Shown here in pieces: positions 14,468 to 22,175 of a stretch of 32,315 bases of DNA. The DNA comes from Cellulomonas rhizosphaerae (GTDB taxonomy: Bacteria > Actinomycetota > Actinomycetes > Actinomycetales > Cellulomonadaceae): NCBI RefSeq assembly GCF_003470205.1, contig NZ_QWKP01000192.1:1-32315 (forward strand), given 5' to 3'. The position numbers and the translations under genes were made by a program. Below the pieces are notes generated by a model that had not been told where the DNA came from, did no database searches, and saw only the letters and a program-made list of their open reading frames with translations. Position 1 is the stretch's first letter; each line of letters begins with the position of its first letter.

Positions 14468-15244
14468 TCACCGCCCGACGAAGCCCATCCCCTGGCCGCC
14501 CGCGGCCTCGATCCGCTGCCCCGTGACCCAGCCCATGCCCTCGGACAGGATCGCGGCGGCGGCGCGGCCGATGTCGTCGGGCTCCCCGACGCGGCCCATC
14601 GCGGATGACGCGATGATGCCCGCGCGGTACTGCTCGTTGTCACGGATGCTGCCGCCGCCGAAGTCGGTCGCCGTCGCGCCGGGTGCCAGCACGTTGACCG
14701 CGATCCCCCGCGCGCCCAGCGACTTGGCCAGGTAACGGCTGTACACCTCGACCGCGGCCTTCATCGCCGCGTAGACCGAGTACGCCGGGTTGACGAGGTT
14801 GAGGGTCAGGCCCGTCGAGACGTTGAGGATGCGGCCCTCGTCGGCCAGCAGTGGCAGCAGCTCCTGGGTGAGCATGACGACGCTGCGGAAGTGCACGTCG
14901 AACAGGCGCTGCACCTCGTCGGCGTCGGTCGCGCCGATCGGGGTCTCGCCCGACGAGCCGGCGTTGTTCATCAGCTGGTCGAACGAGTCGCGGCCCCAGA
15001 TGTCCGCGAGCGCGGTCCGGACCTGCTCCGCGAACGCCGCGTGCGAGGCCAGGTCGGTCGTCTCCAGAGGAAGCGCGACGGCTCGTCGGCCGACCGCGCC
15101 GATGGCTGCGACCACCTCGGCGGCCTGCTCGGCGCCCGAGCGGTAGGTGAGGATCACGTCGACGCCGGAGTCGGCGAGGGCGAGGGCGGTGGCGCGGCCG
15201 AGGCCGCGGGAGCCGCCGGTGACGAGGGCGATGCGCTGGGACAT
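14468..15244 (-). CDS. Short-chain dehydrogenase/reductase (SDR)
   Basis: A 258-residue classical SDR. The cofactor motif is TGGSRGLG (residues 9-16), the structural motif NNAG follows near 93, and the active site has the Ser in LNVSTG and Tyr/Lys in YAAMK. The C-terminal GMGWVTGQRIEAAGG is typical of 3-oxoacyl-ACP-reductase-like members. ATG 15244 has GGAAGG 6 nt upstream; a longer reading to 15313 is unlikely because it would cover the regulator's operator region. It is divergent from an XRE/MmyB regulator, a pairing that recurs in actinobacteria. The substrate is unknown. Confidence 0.93.
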   Translation of the reverse strand: MSQRIALVTGGSRGLGRATALALADSGVDVILTYRSGAEQAAEVVAAIGAVGRRAVALPLETTDLASHAAFAEQVRTALADIWGRDSFDQLMNNAGSSGETPIGATDADEVQRLFDVHFRSVVMLTQELLPLLADEGRILNVSTGLTLNLVNPAYSVYAAMKAAVEVYSRYLAKSLGARGIAVNVLAPGATATDFGGGSIRDNEQYRAGIIASSAMGRVGEPDDIGRAAAAILSEGMGWVTGQRIEAAGGQGMGFVGR

Positions 15245-15294
15245 GAGGAACCTTCCGTCGTGGTGTCCTTCCATGCTGCGGCGGCCAGCCCGCG

Positions 15295-15360
15295 GCAACC
15301 AGGCCGCACCCATCCGGGGATCGGCGATCCCTGGTTGCGGTCACGCGGGCGGGGGACGAT
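15295..15360. promoter_or_regulatory. SDR/XRE divergent control region with nested inverted repeats
   Basis: GCAACCAGG (15295-15303) and CCTGGTTGC (15330-15338) are perfect inverted 9-mers 35 bp apart, centre to centre. Between them lies the 15-bp palindrome GGGATCGGCGATCCC (15317-15331). On the plus strand GACGAT (15355-15360) lies 6 nt before the regulator's ATG and may be a leaderless -10. These are the obvious candidate sites for the XRE/MmyB regulator. Confidence 0.5.
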
Positions 15361-15366
15361 GGCCCG

Positions 15367-16206
15367 ATGGACCGCACCCAGCTCGCCGACTTCCTGCGCA
15401 CGCGCCGCGAGGCGATGCAGCCGGAGGACGTCGGCCTGCCGCGCGGGCAGCGCCGCCGGGCCGTGGGCCTGCGCCGCGAGGAGGTCGCCGCGCTGTGCGG
15501 GATGTCGACCGACTACTACGGGCGCCTCGAGCAGGGGCGGGGGCCCACGCCGTCCGAGCCGATGCTCGCCGCGATCGCCCGTGGCCTGCACCTGACGCTC
15601 CCCGAGCGCGACCACCTGTTCCAACTCGCGGGCCACCACGCGCCGGCCCGCGCGACGCGCGACGAGCACGTCGCGCCCGGCATCCTGCGGATCCTCGACC
15701 GGCTGCAGGACACCCCGGCGCAGGTCATCACCGACCTCGGCGAGACCCTCGTCCAGACCCCGCTCGCGGTCGCCCTGCTCGGCGAGCAGACGCACTTCAC
15801 CGGGCCGGCCCGGTCGACGGTCTACCGCTGGTTCACCGACCCGACCTCGCGCGACGTCTACCCCGTCGAGGACCAGCCGGAGCGCGGTCGGACGTTCACC
15901 GCCGAGCTGCGGGCGGCCTACGCGCGCGGCGGACGCGGCTCGCGGGCGGCGGCTCTCGTCGCCGCGTTGTCGGACGTCCCGGAGTTCGCCGCCGTGTGGG
16001 CGGAGCACGACGTCGACGACAAGCACGCGCGCACCAAGCGGATCCAGCACCCCGAGGTCGGCGTGCTCACGCTGGACTGCCAGACGCTGCTCGACACCGA
16101 CAGCGGCCAGCGCCTGCTCGTGTTCACCGCGACGCCCGGCTCGCCGGACGCCGACCGGCTGGGGCTGCTCGCCGTCATCGGATCGCAGCGGATGACGACG
16201 GCCTGA
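15367..16206 (+). CDS. XRE-family regulator with MmyB-like ligand-binding domain
   Basis: A 279-residue regulator. Residues about 5-75 are the XRE helix-turn-helix with the family pattern RRRAVGLRREEVAALCGMSTDYYGRLEQGRG. Residues about 105-270 are an MmyB-like PAS-related domain, recognised by TVYRWFTDP, PEFAAVWAEHDV and HPEVGVLTLDCQTLL. In known family members this domain binds a hydrophobic ligand and the protein represses an adjacent oxidoreductase gene. Here the divergent neighbour is the SDR. There is no Shine-Dalgarno; the ATG lies 6 nt after a -10-like hexamer. It is paralogous to the regulator at 25635. Confidence 0.92.
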   Translation: MDRTQLADFLRTRREAMQPEDVGLPRGQRRRAVGLRREEVAALCGMSTDYYGRLEQGRGPTPSEPMLAAIARGLHLTLPERDHLFQLAGHHAPARATRDEHVAPGILRILDRLQDTPAQVITDLGETLVQTPLAVALLGEQTHFTGPARSTVYRWFTDPTSRDVYPVEDQPERGRTFTAELRAAYARGGRGSRAAALVAALSDVPEFAAVWAEHDVDDKHARTKRIQHPEVGVLTLDCQTLLDTDSGQRLLVFTATPGSPDADRLGLLAVIGSQRMTTA

Positions 16207-16218
16207 CAGACTCGCGAC

Positions 16219-17235
16219 GTGACCCTCTACCCGCGCCCGCTCGTCGCCGGCGACGTCGTCGGCGTGACCTCGCCGTCCGCCGGGGTGCGACCCGAGTACC
16301 GCCCGCGCCTCGAGGTGGCGCTGGAGTCGGTGCGCGGGCGGGGCTGGCGCACGCGGGTCGGCGAGCAGATGGACGGCTCCGGGATCGCCGCCGGTCCGGC
16401 GTCCGCGCGGGCCGACGAGCTCGTCGGGATGCTGCGCGACCCGCAGGTGCGCGCGGTCGTCCCGCCGTGGGGCGGCGAGGTCGCGATCGACCTGCTGGAC
16501 CGGATCGACTGGGCGTCCCTGGCCGACGACCCGACATGGCTCGTCGGCTTCTCCGACACCTCGACGCTGCTCGTCCCGCTGACCCTGCTCACCGGGGTCG
16601 CGACGGTGCACGGCGCCAACCTCATGGACACCCCGTACCGGGTGCCCGAGCCGCTGCTCGGCTGGACCGACGTCGTCACGGCCGAGCCCGGCGCGACGCT
16701 GCTTCAGGGCGCCGCGGTGCGCTACCGGGCGAGCGGGTACGACGACTGGGAGACGCACCCCACGGCCGACGAGTACGCGGTCGACACCCCGGGCGGCTGG
16801 ACCCGGCTCGACGCGACGGGCGACGTCGAGGTGCGCGGGCGGTTGATCGGCGGCTGCCTCGAGACGGTGACGCACCTGGTCGGCACCCCGTACGGCGACC
16901 TCGCCGCGTGGGACGCGCCCGAGGGGCTCGTCGTCTACCTCGAGTCCGCCGAGGGCAACGCCGCCGACGCCGCGCGCCGCCTCTTCCAGCTCCGCTACGC
17001 CGGCTGGTTCGAGCGCGCCACCGCCGTGCTGATCGGACGGACGCCAGGCCCGGACCTGCCCGGGTACACGCACCACGACGCCGCGCGCCACGCGCTCGGC
17101 GACCTCGGGATCCCGCTGATCGCCGACGTCGACTTCGGGCACCTCGCGCCGCAGCTCAGCCTGGTCAACGGAGCGCTGGCCACCGTGACCCACACGGGCG
17201 ACGGGTCGACGATCGCCCAGGCGCTCGTGCCGTAG
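16219..17235 (+). CDS. S66-family LD-carboxypeptidase (MccF-like)
   Basis: A 338-residue serine peptidase of family S66. The Ser-Glu-His triad is visible: S112 (VGFSDTSTLL), E242 (VYLESAEGNA) and H308 (DFGHLAPQ), at spacing very close to MccF and LdcA. Members either trim tetrapeptide stems in peptidoglycan recycling or detoxify microcin C-like and other acyl-amide compounds. LdcA-type and MccF-type cannot be separated from this alone. The GTG start at 16219 has CAGACT 6 nt upstream and no Shine-Dalgarno, so it is probably leaderless despite lying 12 bp after the XRE gene. Its TAG abuts the reverse-strand stop of the DUF1905 gene with no gap. Confidence 0.9.
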   Translation: MTLYPRPLVAGDVVGVTSPSAGVRPEYRPRLEVALESVRGRGWRTRVGEQMDGSGIAAGPASARADELVGMLRDPQVRAVVPPWGGEVAIDLLDRIDWASLADDPTWLVGFSDTSTLLVPLTLLTGVATVHGANLMDTPYRVPEPLLGWTDVVTAEPGATLLQGAAVRYRASGYDDWETHPTADEYAVDTPGGWTRLDATGDVEVRGRLIGGCLETVTHLVGTPYGDLAAWDAPEGLVVYLESAEGNAADAARRLFQLRYAGWFERATAVLIGRTPGPDLPGYTHHDAARHALGDLGIPLIADVDFGHLAPQLSLVNGALATVTHTGDGSTIAQALVP

Positions 17236-17526
17236 TCAGCGCGGGGTCATCACCAGGTCGATGGTCACGGTGTCGCCGACCTCGATGCCCTCGCCGTGGC
17301 GCACGACATTCTTGATCGGCACGACGTAGAGCTCGTTCTTGCGGAACATCGACGTCTCGAACGTGATCTCGCCGATCGTCGCGACGACCGGGATCATCCC
17401 CCAGCCGTAGGTCAGCGCCGGGGCGACGGCCCGGATCTGCGCACTGAGCGGCTCGGGGAGCGTGACGAAGTGGAAGGGCGCGGGCCCGCGCCAGTACCAG
17501 ACCTCACCCGTGACCTGGAGCTGCAT
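17236..17526 (-). CDS. DUF1905 domain protein
   Basis: A 96-residue small beta-rich protein. It begins MQLQVTGEVWYWRGPAPFHFVTLP and ends YVVPIKNVVRHGEGIEVGDTVTIDLVM, the recognisable DUF1905 pattern. Its function is unknown. It follows the VOC gene after 9 bp and probably shares its transcript. The stop codon directly abuts that of the LD-carboxypeptidase on the other strand. Start is ATG 17526 with only a weak GAG upstream, as expected for a coupled downstream gene. Confidence 0.88.
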   Translation of the reverse strand: MQLQVTGEVWYWRGPAPFHFVTLPEPLSAQIRAVAPALTYGWGMIPVVATIGEITFETSMFRKNELYVVPIKNVVRHGEGIEVGDTVTIDLVMTPR

Positions 17527-17535
17527 GCGTGGAGC

Positions 17536-17910
17536 TCAGCGGGCGATGAGCGACAGGACGTTGCCCGCCGGGTCCGTGAACCAGGCGATCTCGGGGCCAC
17601 CCTTGCGGAACACGAAGTCCTCGTCGGTCTCGACCGGCGTGCCCTCGTAGCGCTCGAACTCCACGCCCTTGGCGCGCAGGTCGGCGACCGTGGCCGCGAC
17701 GTCGTCGACCGGGAAGTTGAGGACCGTGAAGCTGGCGGGCTCGTGGGCGTCGCCCTTGGGGTAGACGAGCACGTCGCGGTCGCCGGAGAAGTGCAGCACG
17801 AGCATCCCGTTGTCCTGGGAGGTCTCGATGCCGAGCACGTCGGCGTAGAACGTCGCTGCGGCGGGCACGTCGTTCGTCGAGTAGCCGCTGAACGCTTCGG
17901 TGAGGGGCAT
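17536..17910 (-). CDS. VOC-family (glyoxalase/bleomycin-resistance-like) protein
   Basis: A 124-residue vicinal-oxygen-chelate fold protein with two beta-alpha-beta-beta-beta units: FSGYSTNDVPAAATFYADVLGIE, then NFPVDDVAATVADLRAKGVEFE, and the end GPEIAWFTDPAGNVLSLI. Functions range from dioxygenase to antibiotic binding, and none can be chosen here. ATG 17910 has GGAGG 6 nt upstream. The upstream region shares two 10-bp blocks, in order, with the promoter of the CPBP protease gene. Confidence 0.92.
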   Translation of the reverse strand: MPLTEAFSGYSTNDVPAAATFYADVLGIETSQDNGMLVLHFSGDRDVLVYPKGDAHEPASFTVLNFPVDDVAATVADLRAKGVEFERYEGTPVETDEDFVFRKGGPEIAWFTDPAGNVLSLIAR

Positions 17911-17925
17911 CGTCGTCCTCCTTCG

Positions 17926-17969
17926 TCGGGACTCCCAGCGTGGACCCGACCTCCGACACGCGCTACCCC
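17926..17969 (-). promoter_or_regulatory. Shared promoter-region motif, copy 1 (GGGGTAGCGC ... GGAGTCCCGA)
   Basis: On the minus strand GGGGTAGCGC (17969-17960) is followed 24 nt later by GGAGTCCCGA (17935-17926), just upstream of the VOC start. The same pair in the same order, 23 nt apart, precedes the CPBP gene. GGGTAG resembles the -10 of SigB/SigF-type stress promoters, but no GTTT-like -35 is visible. Confidence 0.4.
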
Positions 17970-17986
17970 CGTGCACCATGGATGTC

Positions 17987-18478
17987 ATGCGACTGCGCCC
18001 GACGACCTCGTCCGACCTCGACCTGCTGGAGGAGCTGCTGGTCGAGGCCTTCAACTGGACGGGCGAGACCCGCGTGACTCTCGCGCAGGTCCAGACCGAT
18101 CCCGCACACTCCCGGCACCTGGCCGGCTGGCAGCGGCCGACCGACCTCGGGACGGTCGCGGAGGCCGACGACGGCACGCCCGCCGGGGCCGCGTGGGCCC
18201 GCGTGGTCCCCGCGACGGAGGCCGGCTACGGGTTCGTCGCCGACGACGTGCCCGAGCTCGGCATGGGGGTCCTGGCCCAGCACCGCGGTCAGGGCGTGGG
18301 CTCGAAGCTGCTCGACGCGTGCCTCGACCAGCTGTGGGCCGCGGGCCACCCGGCGGTGAGCCTGAGCGTCGAGGACGGCAACACCGTGGCCCGGCGGCTG
18401 TACGAGTCGCGCGGCTTCGTCGTCGTCGGCCGGTCGGGCGGTTCGGACACGATGCTGCGGCAGCTGCAGGACGGCTGA
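17987..18478 (+). CDS. GNAT-family N-acetyltransferase
   Basis: A 163-residue GNAT. It begins MRLRPTTSSDLDLLEELL; the acetyl-CoA loop is MGVLAQHRGQGVGSKLLDACL and the end is NTVARRLYESRGFVVVGRS. I chose ATG 17987, which has CACCAT 7 nt before it. An in-frame ATG at 17978 would add three residues and is also possible. Neither has a Shine-Dalgarno. It is divergent from the VOC gene and precedes the gamma-glutamyltransferase-like gene by 35 bp. The substrate is unknown. Confidence 0.9.
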   Translation: MRLRPTTSSDLDLLEELLVEAFNWTGETRVTLAQVQTDPAHSRHLAGWQRPTDLGTVAEADDGTPAGAAWARVVPATEAGYGFVADDVPELGMGVLAQHRGQGVGSKLLDACLDQLWAAGHPAVSLSVEDGNTVARRLYESRGFVVVGRSGGSDTMLRQLQDG

Positions 18479-18513
18479 CGCGCGGCACCGCCGTGATGGG
18501 TGAGGATCGGGGG

Positions 18514-20271
18514 ATGTTCACCACCCGCCCCGAGCTGTCCGGCACGTTCGGCATGGTCGCCTCGACGCACTGGCTGGCGTCCGCGATCGGCATGCGCATC
18601 CTCGAGGCCGGGGGCAACGCGTTCGACGCGGCTGCGGCCACCGGGTTCACGCTCTCGGTGGTCGAGCCGCACCTCAACGGGCCGGGCGGCGACGCGCCGA
18701 TCATCGGGCACCGCGCGGCCGATGGGCACACGTTCGTCGTCTGCGGCCAGGGCACGGCGCCCGCCGCCGCGACCATCGACGCGTACGCCGACCTGGGCCT
18801 CGACCTCGTGCCCGGCACGGGCCACCTCGCCGCGGTGGTGCCCGGCGCGTTCGGGGCGTGGCTCGACCTGCTCGCGCGCTACGGCACGCTCCCGCTGGCT
18901 GCGGTGCTCGCGCCGGCCATCGGGTACGCCCGCAACGGCTACCCGATCGTGCCCGCGGCGACCCGGACGATCGGCGCGGTCGCGGACCACTTCGCCGAGC
19001 ACTGGCCCACCTCGGCCGAGGTCTACCTCCCGCACGGCGCGGCGCCCGAGGCCGGCACGCTGTTCACGAACACGGCGCTCGCGGACACGTTCGACCGCCT
19101 CCTGGGCGAGGCCCGGGCCGCCAGTCCCGACCGCGAGGCGCAGATCGACGCCGCCCGGCGCGCGTTCTACGAGGGGTTCGTCGCCGAGGCGATCGACGGG
19201 TTCGTGGCGACGCCCGTCCGCGACTCGTCGGGCCGGGACCACGCGGGCCTCCTGCGGGCCGACGACCTGGCCGGGTGGCGCGCGACCGAGGAGGCGACCG
19301 CGTCGATCCGGTTCGCCGGGCGCACCGTCCACAAGACCCGCGCGTGGGGCCAGGGTCCGGTGCTGCTGCAGCAGCTCGCGATGCTCGAGGCCCTCGGGAT
19401 CGACTCGGTGGAGGACGTCGACGGGGTCCACGCCGTGCTCGAGGTCGCGAAACTCGCGTTCGCGGATCGGGAGGCCTGGTACGGCGACGACGCCGACGTC
19501 CCGCTCGAGACGCTGCTCTCGTCGGGCTACGCGGCCGAGCGCGCGCGCCTCGTCGGGCCGACCGCGGCCGACGGGCTCGTCCCCGGCACACCCGACGGCC
19601 GCATCCCGCGGCTGGCGCTCGTCGAGCGGCTCGGCGACGCGGTCGCCGGCACGGGCGAGCCGACCGTGTCCTCGATCGGGCTGAGCCCCGGCGACACCTG
19701 CCACGTCGACGTCGTCGACCGCTGGGGCAACCGCGTCTCGGCGACCCCGTCCGGCGGATGGCTGCAGTCGAGCCCCGTGGTGCCCGGCCTGGGGTTCGCG
19801 CTGCCGACGAGGGCCCAGATGTTCTGGCTCGAGCCCGGCCTGCCCAACAGCCTCGCTCCGGGCAAGCGGCCGCGCACGACCCTCAGCCCGGGCATGGTGC
19901 TCGACGACGACGGGTCGGGCTTCGCCTTCGGCACGCCGGGCGGCGACCAGCAGGACCAGTGGACCGTGCCGTTCCTGCTGCGCCACCTCGTCGGCAGGCT
20001 CGACCTGCAGGCGGCGATCGACGCCCCGATGTGGCACTCCGAGCACGTACCGAGCTCGTTCTACCCGCGCGGCCACGTGCCGCTCGGGGTGGTCGCGGAG
20101 TCGCGGCTCGGTGACGAGGTGCTCGACGGGCTCGCGGCACGCGGGCACGCGGTCGAGGTCGCCGGACCGTGGACGCTCGGCCGGCTCAGCGCCGCGGGGA
20201 TCCGGGCCGACGGGATGCTGGTCGCGGCCGCGAACCCGCGCGGCATGCAGGGCTACGCCGTGGGGCGCTGA
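18514..20271 (+). CDS. Gamma-glutamyltransferase-like N-terminal-nucleophile hydrolase
   Basis: A 585-residue member of the gamma-glutamyltranspeptidase family, made as a precursor that self-cleaves before a catalytic Thr. The large-subunit part has GMVASTHWLASAIGMRILEAGGNAFDAAAA and HLNGPGGDAP. The likely nucleophile is T395 in GDTCHVDVVDRWGNRVS, matching the TTH of classical enzymes but with Cys at the second Thr. The GGWLQSSPVVPGLGF and PGKRPRTTLSPGM blocks match the small subunit. There is no signal peptide, so it is probably cytoplasmic, like YwrD-type members. ATG 18514 has GAGGA 7 nt upstream; ATG 18496 is less well placed. The 3' end overlaps the convergent ArsR gene by 19 bp. Confidence 0.92.
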   Translation: MFTTRPELSGTFGMVASTHWLASAIGMRILEAGGNAFDAAAATGFTLSVVEPHLNGPGGDAPIIGHRAADGHTFVVCGQGTAPAAATIDAYADLGLDLVPGTGHLAAVVPGAFGAWLDLLARYGTLPLAAVLAPAIGYARNGYPIVPAATRTIGAVADHFAEHWPTSAEVYLPHGAAPEAGTLFTNTALADTFDRLLGEARAASPDREAQIDAARRAFYEGFVAEAIDGFVATPVRDSSGRDHAGLLRADDLAGWRATEEATASIRFAGRTVHKTRAWGQGPVLLQQLAMLEALGIDSVEDVDGVHAVLEVAKLAFADREAWYGDDADVPLETLLSSGYAAERARLVGPTAADGLVPGTPDGRIPRLALVERLGDAVAGTGEPTVSSIGLSPGDTCHVDVVDRWGNRVSATPSGGWLQSSPVVPGLGFALPTRAQMFWLEPGLPNSLAPGKRPRTTLSPGMVLDDDGSGFAFGTPGGDQQDQWTVPFLLRHLVGRLDLQAAIDAPMWHSEHVPSSFYPRGHVPLGVVAESRLGDEVLDGLAARGHAVEVAGPWTLGRLSAAGIRADGMLVAAANPRGMQGYAVGR

Positions 20272-20582
20272 GGCTCCTCCGCGATCCGCTTGATCGCCGC
20301 GAGACGGCGGTCCCACTCGACGCCGATGGCCTCGAGCGCCTGCGCGGTCTGGCTCAGGCGGGCGCCGAGCGCGCGGTAGCGGACCTCGCGGCCCACGCGC
20401 ACCGGCTCGACCAGCCCGGCGTCCGCGAGCACGGCCAGGTGCTTGGCGATGGCCTGCCGGGTCACCGGGAAGCGCGTGGCCAGGGCAGACGCCGACTGCT
20501 CCCTGCGGCCGAGCTCCTGCAGGACGGCCCAGCGGGTGTCGTCCGCGAGCGCGGCGAACACGGGGACCAGGGTGTCGCTCAT
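20253..20582 (-). CDS. ArsR-family regulator (second SRPBCC-linked copy)
   Basis: A 109-residue winged-helix regulator: VFAALADDTRWAVLQELGRR, then the recognition helix VTRQAIAKHLAVLADAGLV and RVGREVRYRAL. No metal-site cysteines. The ATG overlaps the stop of the upstream SRPBCC gene as ATGA, so here the order is SRPBCC then ArsR, the reverse of the pair at 5893-6720. It probably represses its own operon through the TGCAAC-N6-GTTGCA site. Its 3' end overlaps the end of the gamma-glutamyltransferase-like gene on the other strand. Confidence 0.92.
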   Translation of the reverse strand: MSDTLVPVFAALADDTRWAVLQELGRREQSASALATRFPVTRQAIAKHLAVLADAGLVEPVRVGREVRYRALGARLSQTAQALEAIGVEWDRRLAAIKRIAEEPQRPTA

Positions 20583-21031
20583 GCGGAGCCCTCCAGGTAG
20601 GCGACCAGCTCGTCGAGCTCGTCGGTCCAGCCCTGCCGGTTGGACTGCATGGCCTCGAGCGGGTCGCGGCTCAGCAGGCCGAAACCGCTCTCGACGACGC
20701 TGAGCACCGTCGCGGCGCCGTCGGCGACGAGCGAGAACCGGACCAGCGTGGAGTTGTCGGCGCGGATGGGCTCGTCGCGCGTCCCCCACGTGAACGCGAA
20801 GGCGACGGGCTCGTCGACCTCCTCGACCCGGACCGGGAACTCGCCGTAGCCCTCGAACCCGAACGTGCCCAGGCCGCCCGGGGTCAGGTCCGGCAGCGAG
20901 GCGCTCGTGCCGAACCACTGGGAGATGAGGTCGTCGCGGGTCAGCGCCGCCCAGACGCGCTCGCAGCTCGCCTCGATGCGCAGGGTGCGGCTGACGGTGT
21001 AGCTCTCGGTGTCGACGACTGCGGGCTGCAT
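20579..21031 (-). CDS. SRPBCC (AHSA1-like) domain protein, second copy
   Basis: A 150-residue START-like protein: YTVSRTLRIEASCERVWAALTRDDLISQWFG, then FAFTWGTRDE and VRFSLVADGAATVLSVVESGF, ending QGWTDELDELVAYLEG. ATG 21031 has AGGAG 4 nt upstream; an in-frame ATG at 21043 is the alternative. It is the first gene of a coupled operon with ArsR. The two SRPBCC proteins in this window differ clearly in sequence, so they are separate systems and not a recent duplication. Confidence 0.9.
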   Translation of the reverse strand: MQPAVVDTESYTVSRTLRIEASCERVWAALTRDDLISQWFGTSASLPDLTPGGLGTFGFEGYGEFPVRVEEVDEPVAFAFTWGTRDEPIRADNSTLVRFSLVADGAATVLSVVESGFGLLSRDPLEAMQSNRQGWTDELDELVAYLEGSA

Positions 21032-21054
21032 GGATCTCCTCATGGGGGCACTGT

Positions 21055-21072
21055 TGCAACCTCAGAGTTGCA
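21055..21072. promoter_or_regulatory. ArsR operator TGCAAC-N6-GTTGCA
   Basis: A perfect 6-bp inverted repeat around CTCAGA lies 24 nt upstream of the SRPBCC-ArsR operon start and directly after the stop of the TspO-like gene. Size, symmetry and position are typical of an ArsR-family operator in these SRPBCC-linked systems. Confidence 0.65.
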
Positions 21073-21903
21073 TCAGCGGGCGCCCCGGCGCAAGCGGTCG
21101 ACGACGGTCGCGACGATCGGTGCCAGCAGCGCGACACCCGCGGCGACGGCGGCGGCCACGGCCACCGTGTCGTCGACGAGCGGGCCGTCGTGCCGGCCGA
21201 TCGCGATCCATGCGAGTCCCCACGCCATCGCCAGGCCGACCGGGACGACGACTGTCGGCCGACGCCGTCCGAACACCGCGTACGCGACGGACAGCACCGC
21301 GGCCAGGGCGAGGACGACCACCGACCACCCCGTCGCCCCGAGCCCGAGATCGCCGACCTCGGCGTCCGCGAGGAACGCCGCGATGTTCGCGAGCGCCGCG
21401 ACGCTGACCCACCCGAGGTACAGCCCGACGGTCGTGTCGGTCACGACCGAGGCGACCGGCCGGGTGTGGTCGATCCGCGTCAGGCGGACCAGGAGCAGGG
21501 ACAGGACGGCGAGCAGCACGAGGATGACCAGCACGCTCGCGGAGAGCGCGCCCGCCTGGACCACCCCGATCCACACCGCGTTCAGCAGCATCGAGGCGAG
21601 CACCCACCACGACACGGCCCGCAGTCGCGGGTCGGCGCCGTGGCGCGGCAGCGCCTGCACCACGGCGAACACGGCCAGGCCCAGGTAGATGAGCGACCAG
21701 ATCGAGAACGCCGGGCTGTCGGGCGCGAGCGGGGTGGCCGTCGCCGACAGCGCGCCGTCCGCAGCATCCGCGATCGCCTGCCCGCCGAACGCTCCCGAGC
21801 CCACCGCGGCGCCGCCGATCGCGACCACTGCGCCGAGCAGGACGGTGACCTGCCGGACGCGGTCCCTCGAGGTCGTGGGCTGCACTGCCGTCGTCGTCGT
21901 CAT
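21073..21903 (-). CDS. TspO/MBR-like tryptophan-rich membrane protein
   Basis: A 276-residue integral membrane protein with about eight hydrophobic spans. Motifs such as PAFSIWSLIYLGLAVFAVVQ, SWWVLASMLLNAVWIGVVQ, VGLYLGWVSVAALANIAAFL and MAWGLAWIAIGRHD show the Trp-rich pattern of the TspO/peripheral benzodiazepine receptor-like group. It is longer than classic TspO (about 160 residues), as many actinobacterial members are. TspO proteins bind porphyrins or lipids and are linked to oxidative stress; the role here is open. ATG 21903 has CACCCT 5 nt before it and no Shine-Dalgarno. Confidence 0.75.
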   Translation of the reverse strand: MTTTTAVQPTTSRDRVRQVTVLLGAVVAIGGAAVGSGAFGGQAIADAADGALSATATPLAPDSPAFSIWSLIYLGLAVFAVVQALPRHGADPRLRAVSWWVLASMLLNAVWIGVVQAGALSASVLVILVLLAVLSLLLVRLTRIDHTRPVASVVTDTTVGLYLGWVSVAALANIAAFLADAEVGDLGLGATGWSVVVLALAAVLSVAYAVFGRRRPTVVVPVGLAMAWGLAWIAIGRHDGPLVDDTVAVAAAVAAGVALLAPIVATVVDRLRRGAR

Positions 21904-22018
21904 GCTTCAGGGTGCCAAGCCCTGCCCTCGGCGGCATCCCGGGAAGGCAAAGCAGTTGGACCTGGCGACGCTCGCGGCGCATCATGGATGGCGCCGCGCG
22001 ACGAGCTCGCGGCACTCT

Positions 22019-22048
22019 CGACGACAGCTTCTTCGACGACAGCTTCTT
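22019..22048. repeat. Perfect 15-bp tandem repeat, two copies
   Basis: The unit CGACGACAGCTTCTT occurs twice head to tail (22019-22033, 22034-22048), with a partial, diverged third copy. It lies in the non-coding region between the TspO-like and FBP genes and could vary in copy number between strains. Confidence 0.85.
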
Positions 22049-22157
22049 CAACGACAGGGCGCATCACGATGCAGCAGGAAAGCGGGGCGGCCGTCCTGGC
22101 CTGCTCAGCCGGGACCCGGACGCCCGCTCAGCACGCCTGACGCCTCCACGGCGGCAC

Positions 22158-22175
22158 ACCGACCCATCGGTCGGT
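22158..22175. promoter_or_regulatory. Inverted repeat ACCGACC-N4-GGTCGGT
   Basis: A perfect 7-bp inverted repeat with a CATC spacer lies 83-100 nt before the FBP gene start. It looks like an operator for a TetR-like or similar dimeric regulator, but no such gene is adjacent. It could also form a small hairpin. Confidence 0.4.

Noticed and set aside
17296-18513. A long upstream extension of the GGT-like gene in the same frame
   Set aside because: It runs across the VOC, DUF1905 and GNAT genes. The true start is ATG 18514, which has a Shine-Dalgarno GAGGA and begins the conserved domain.
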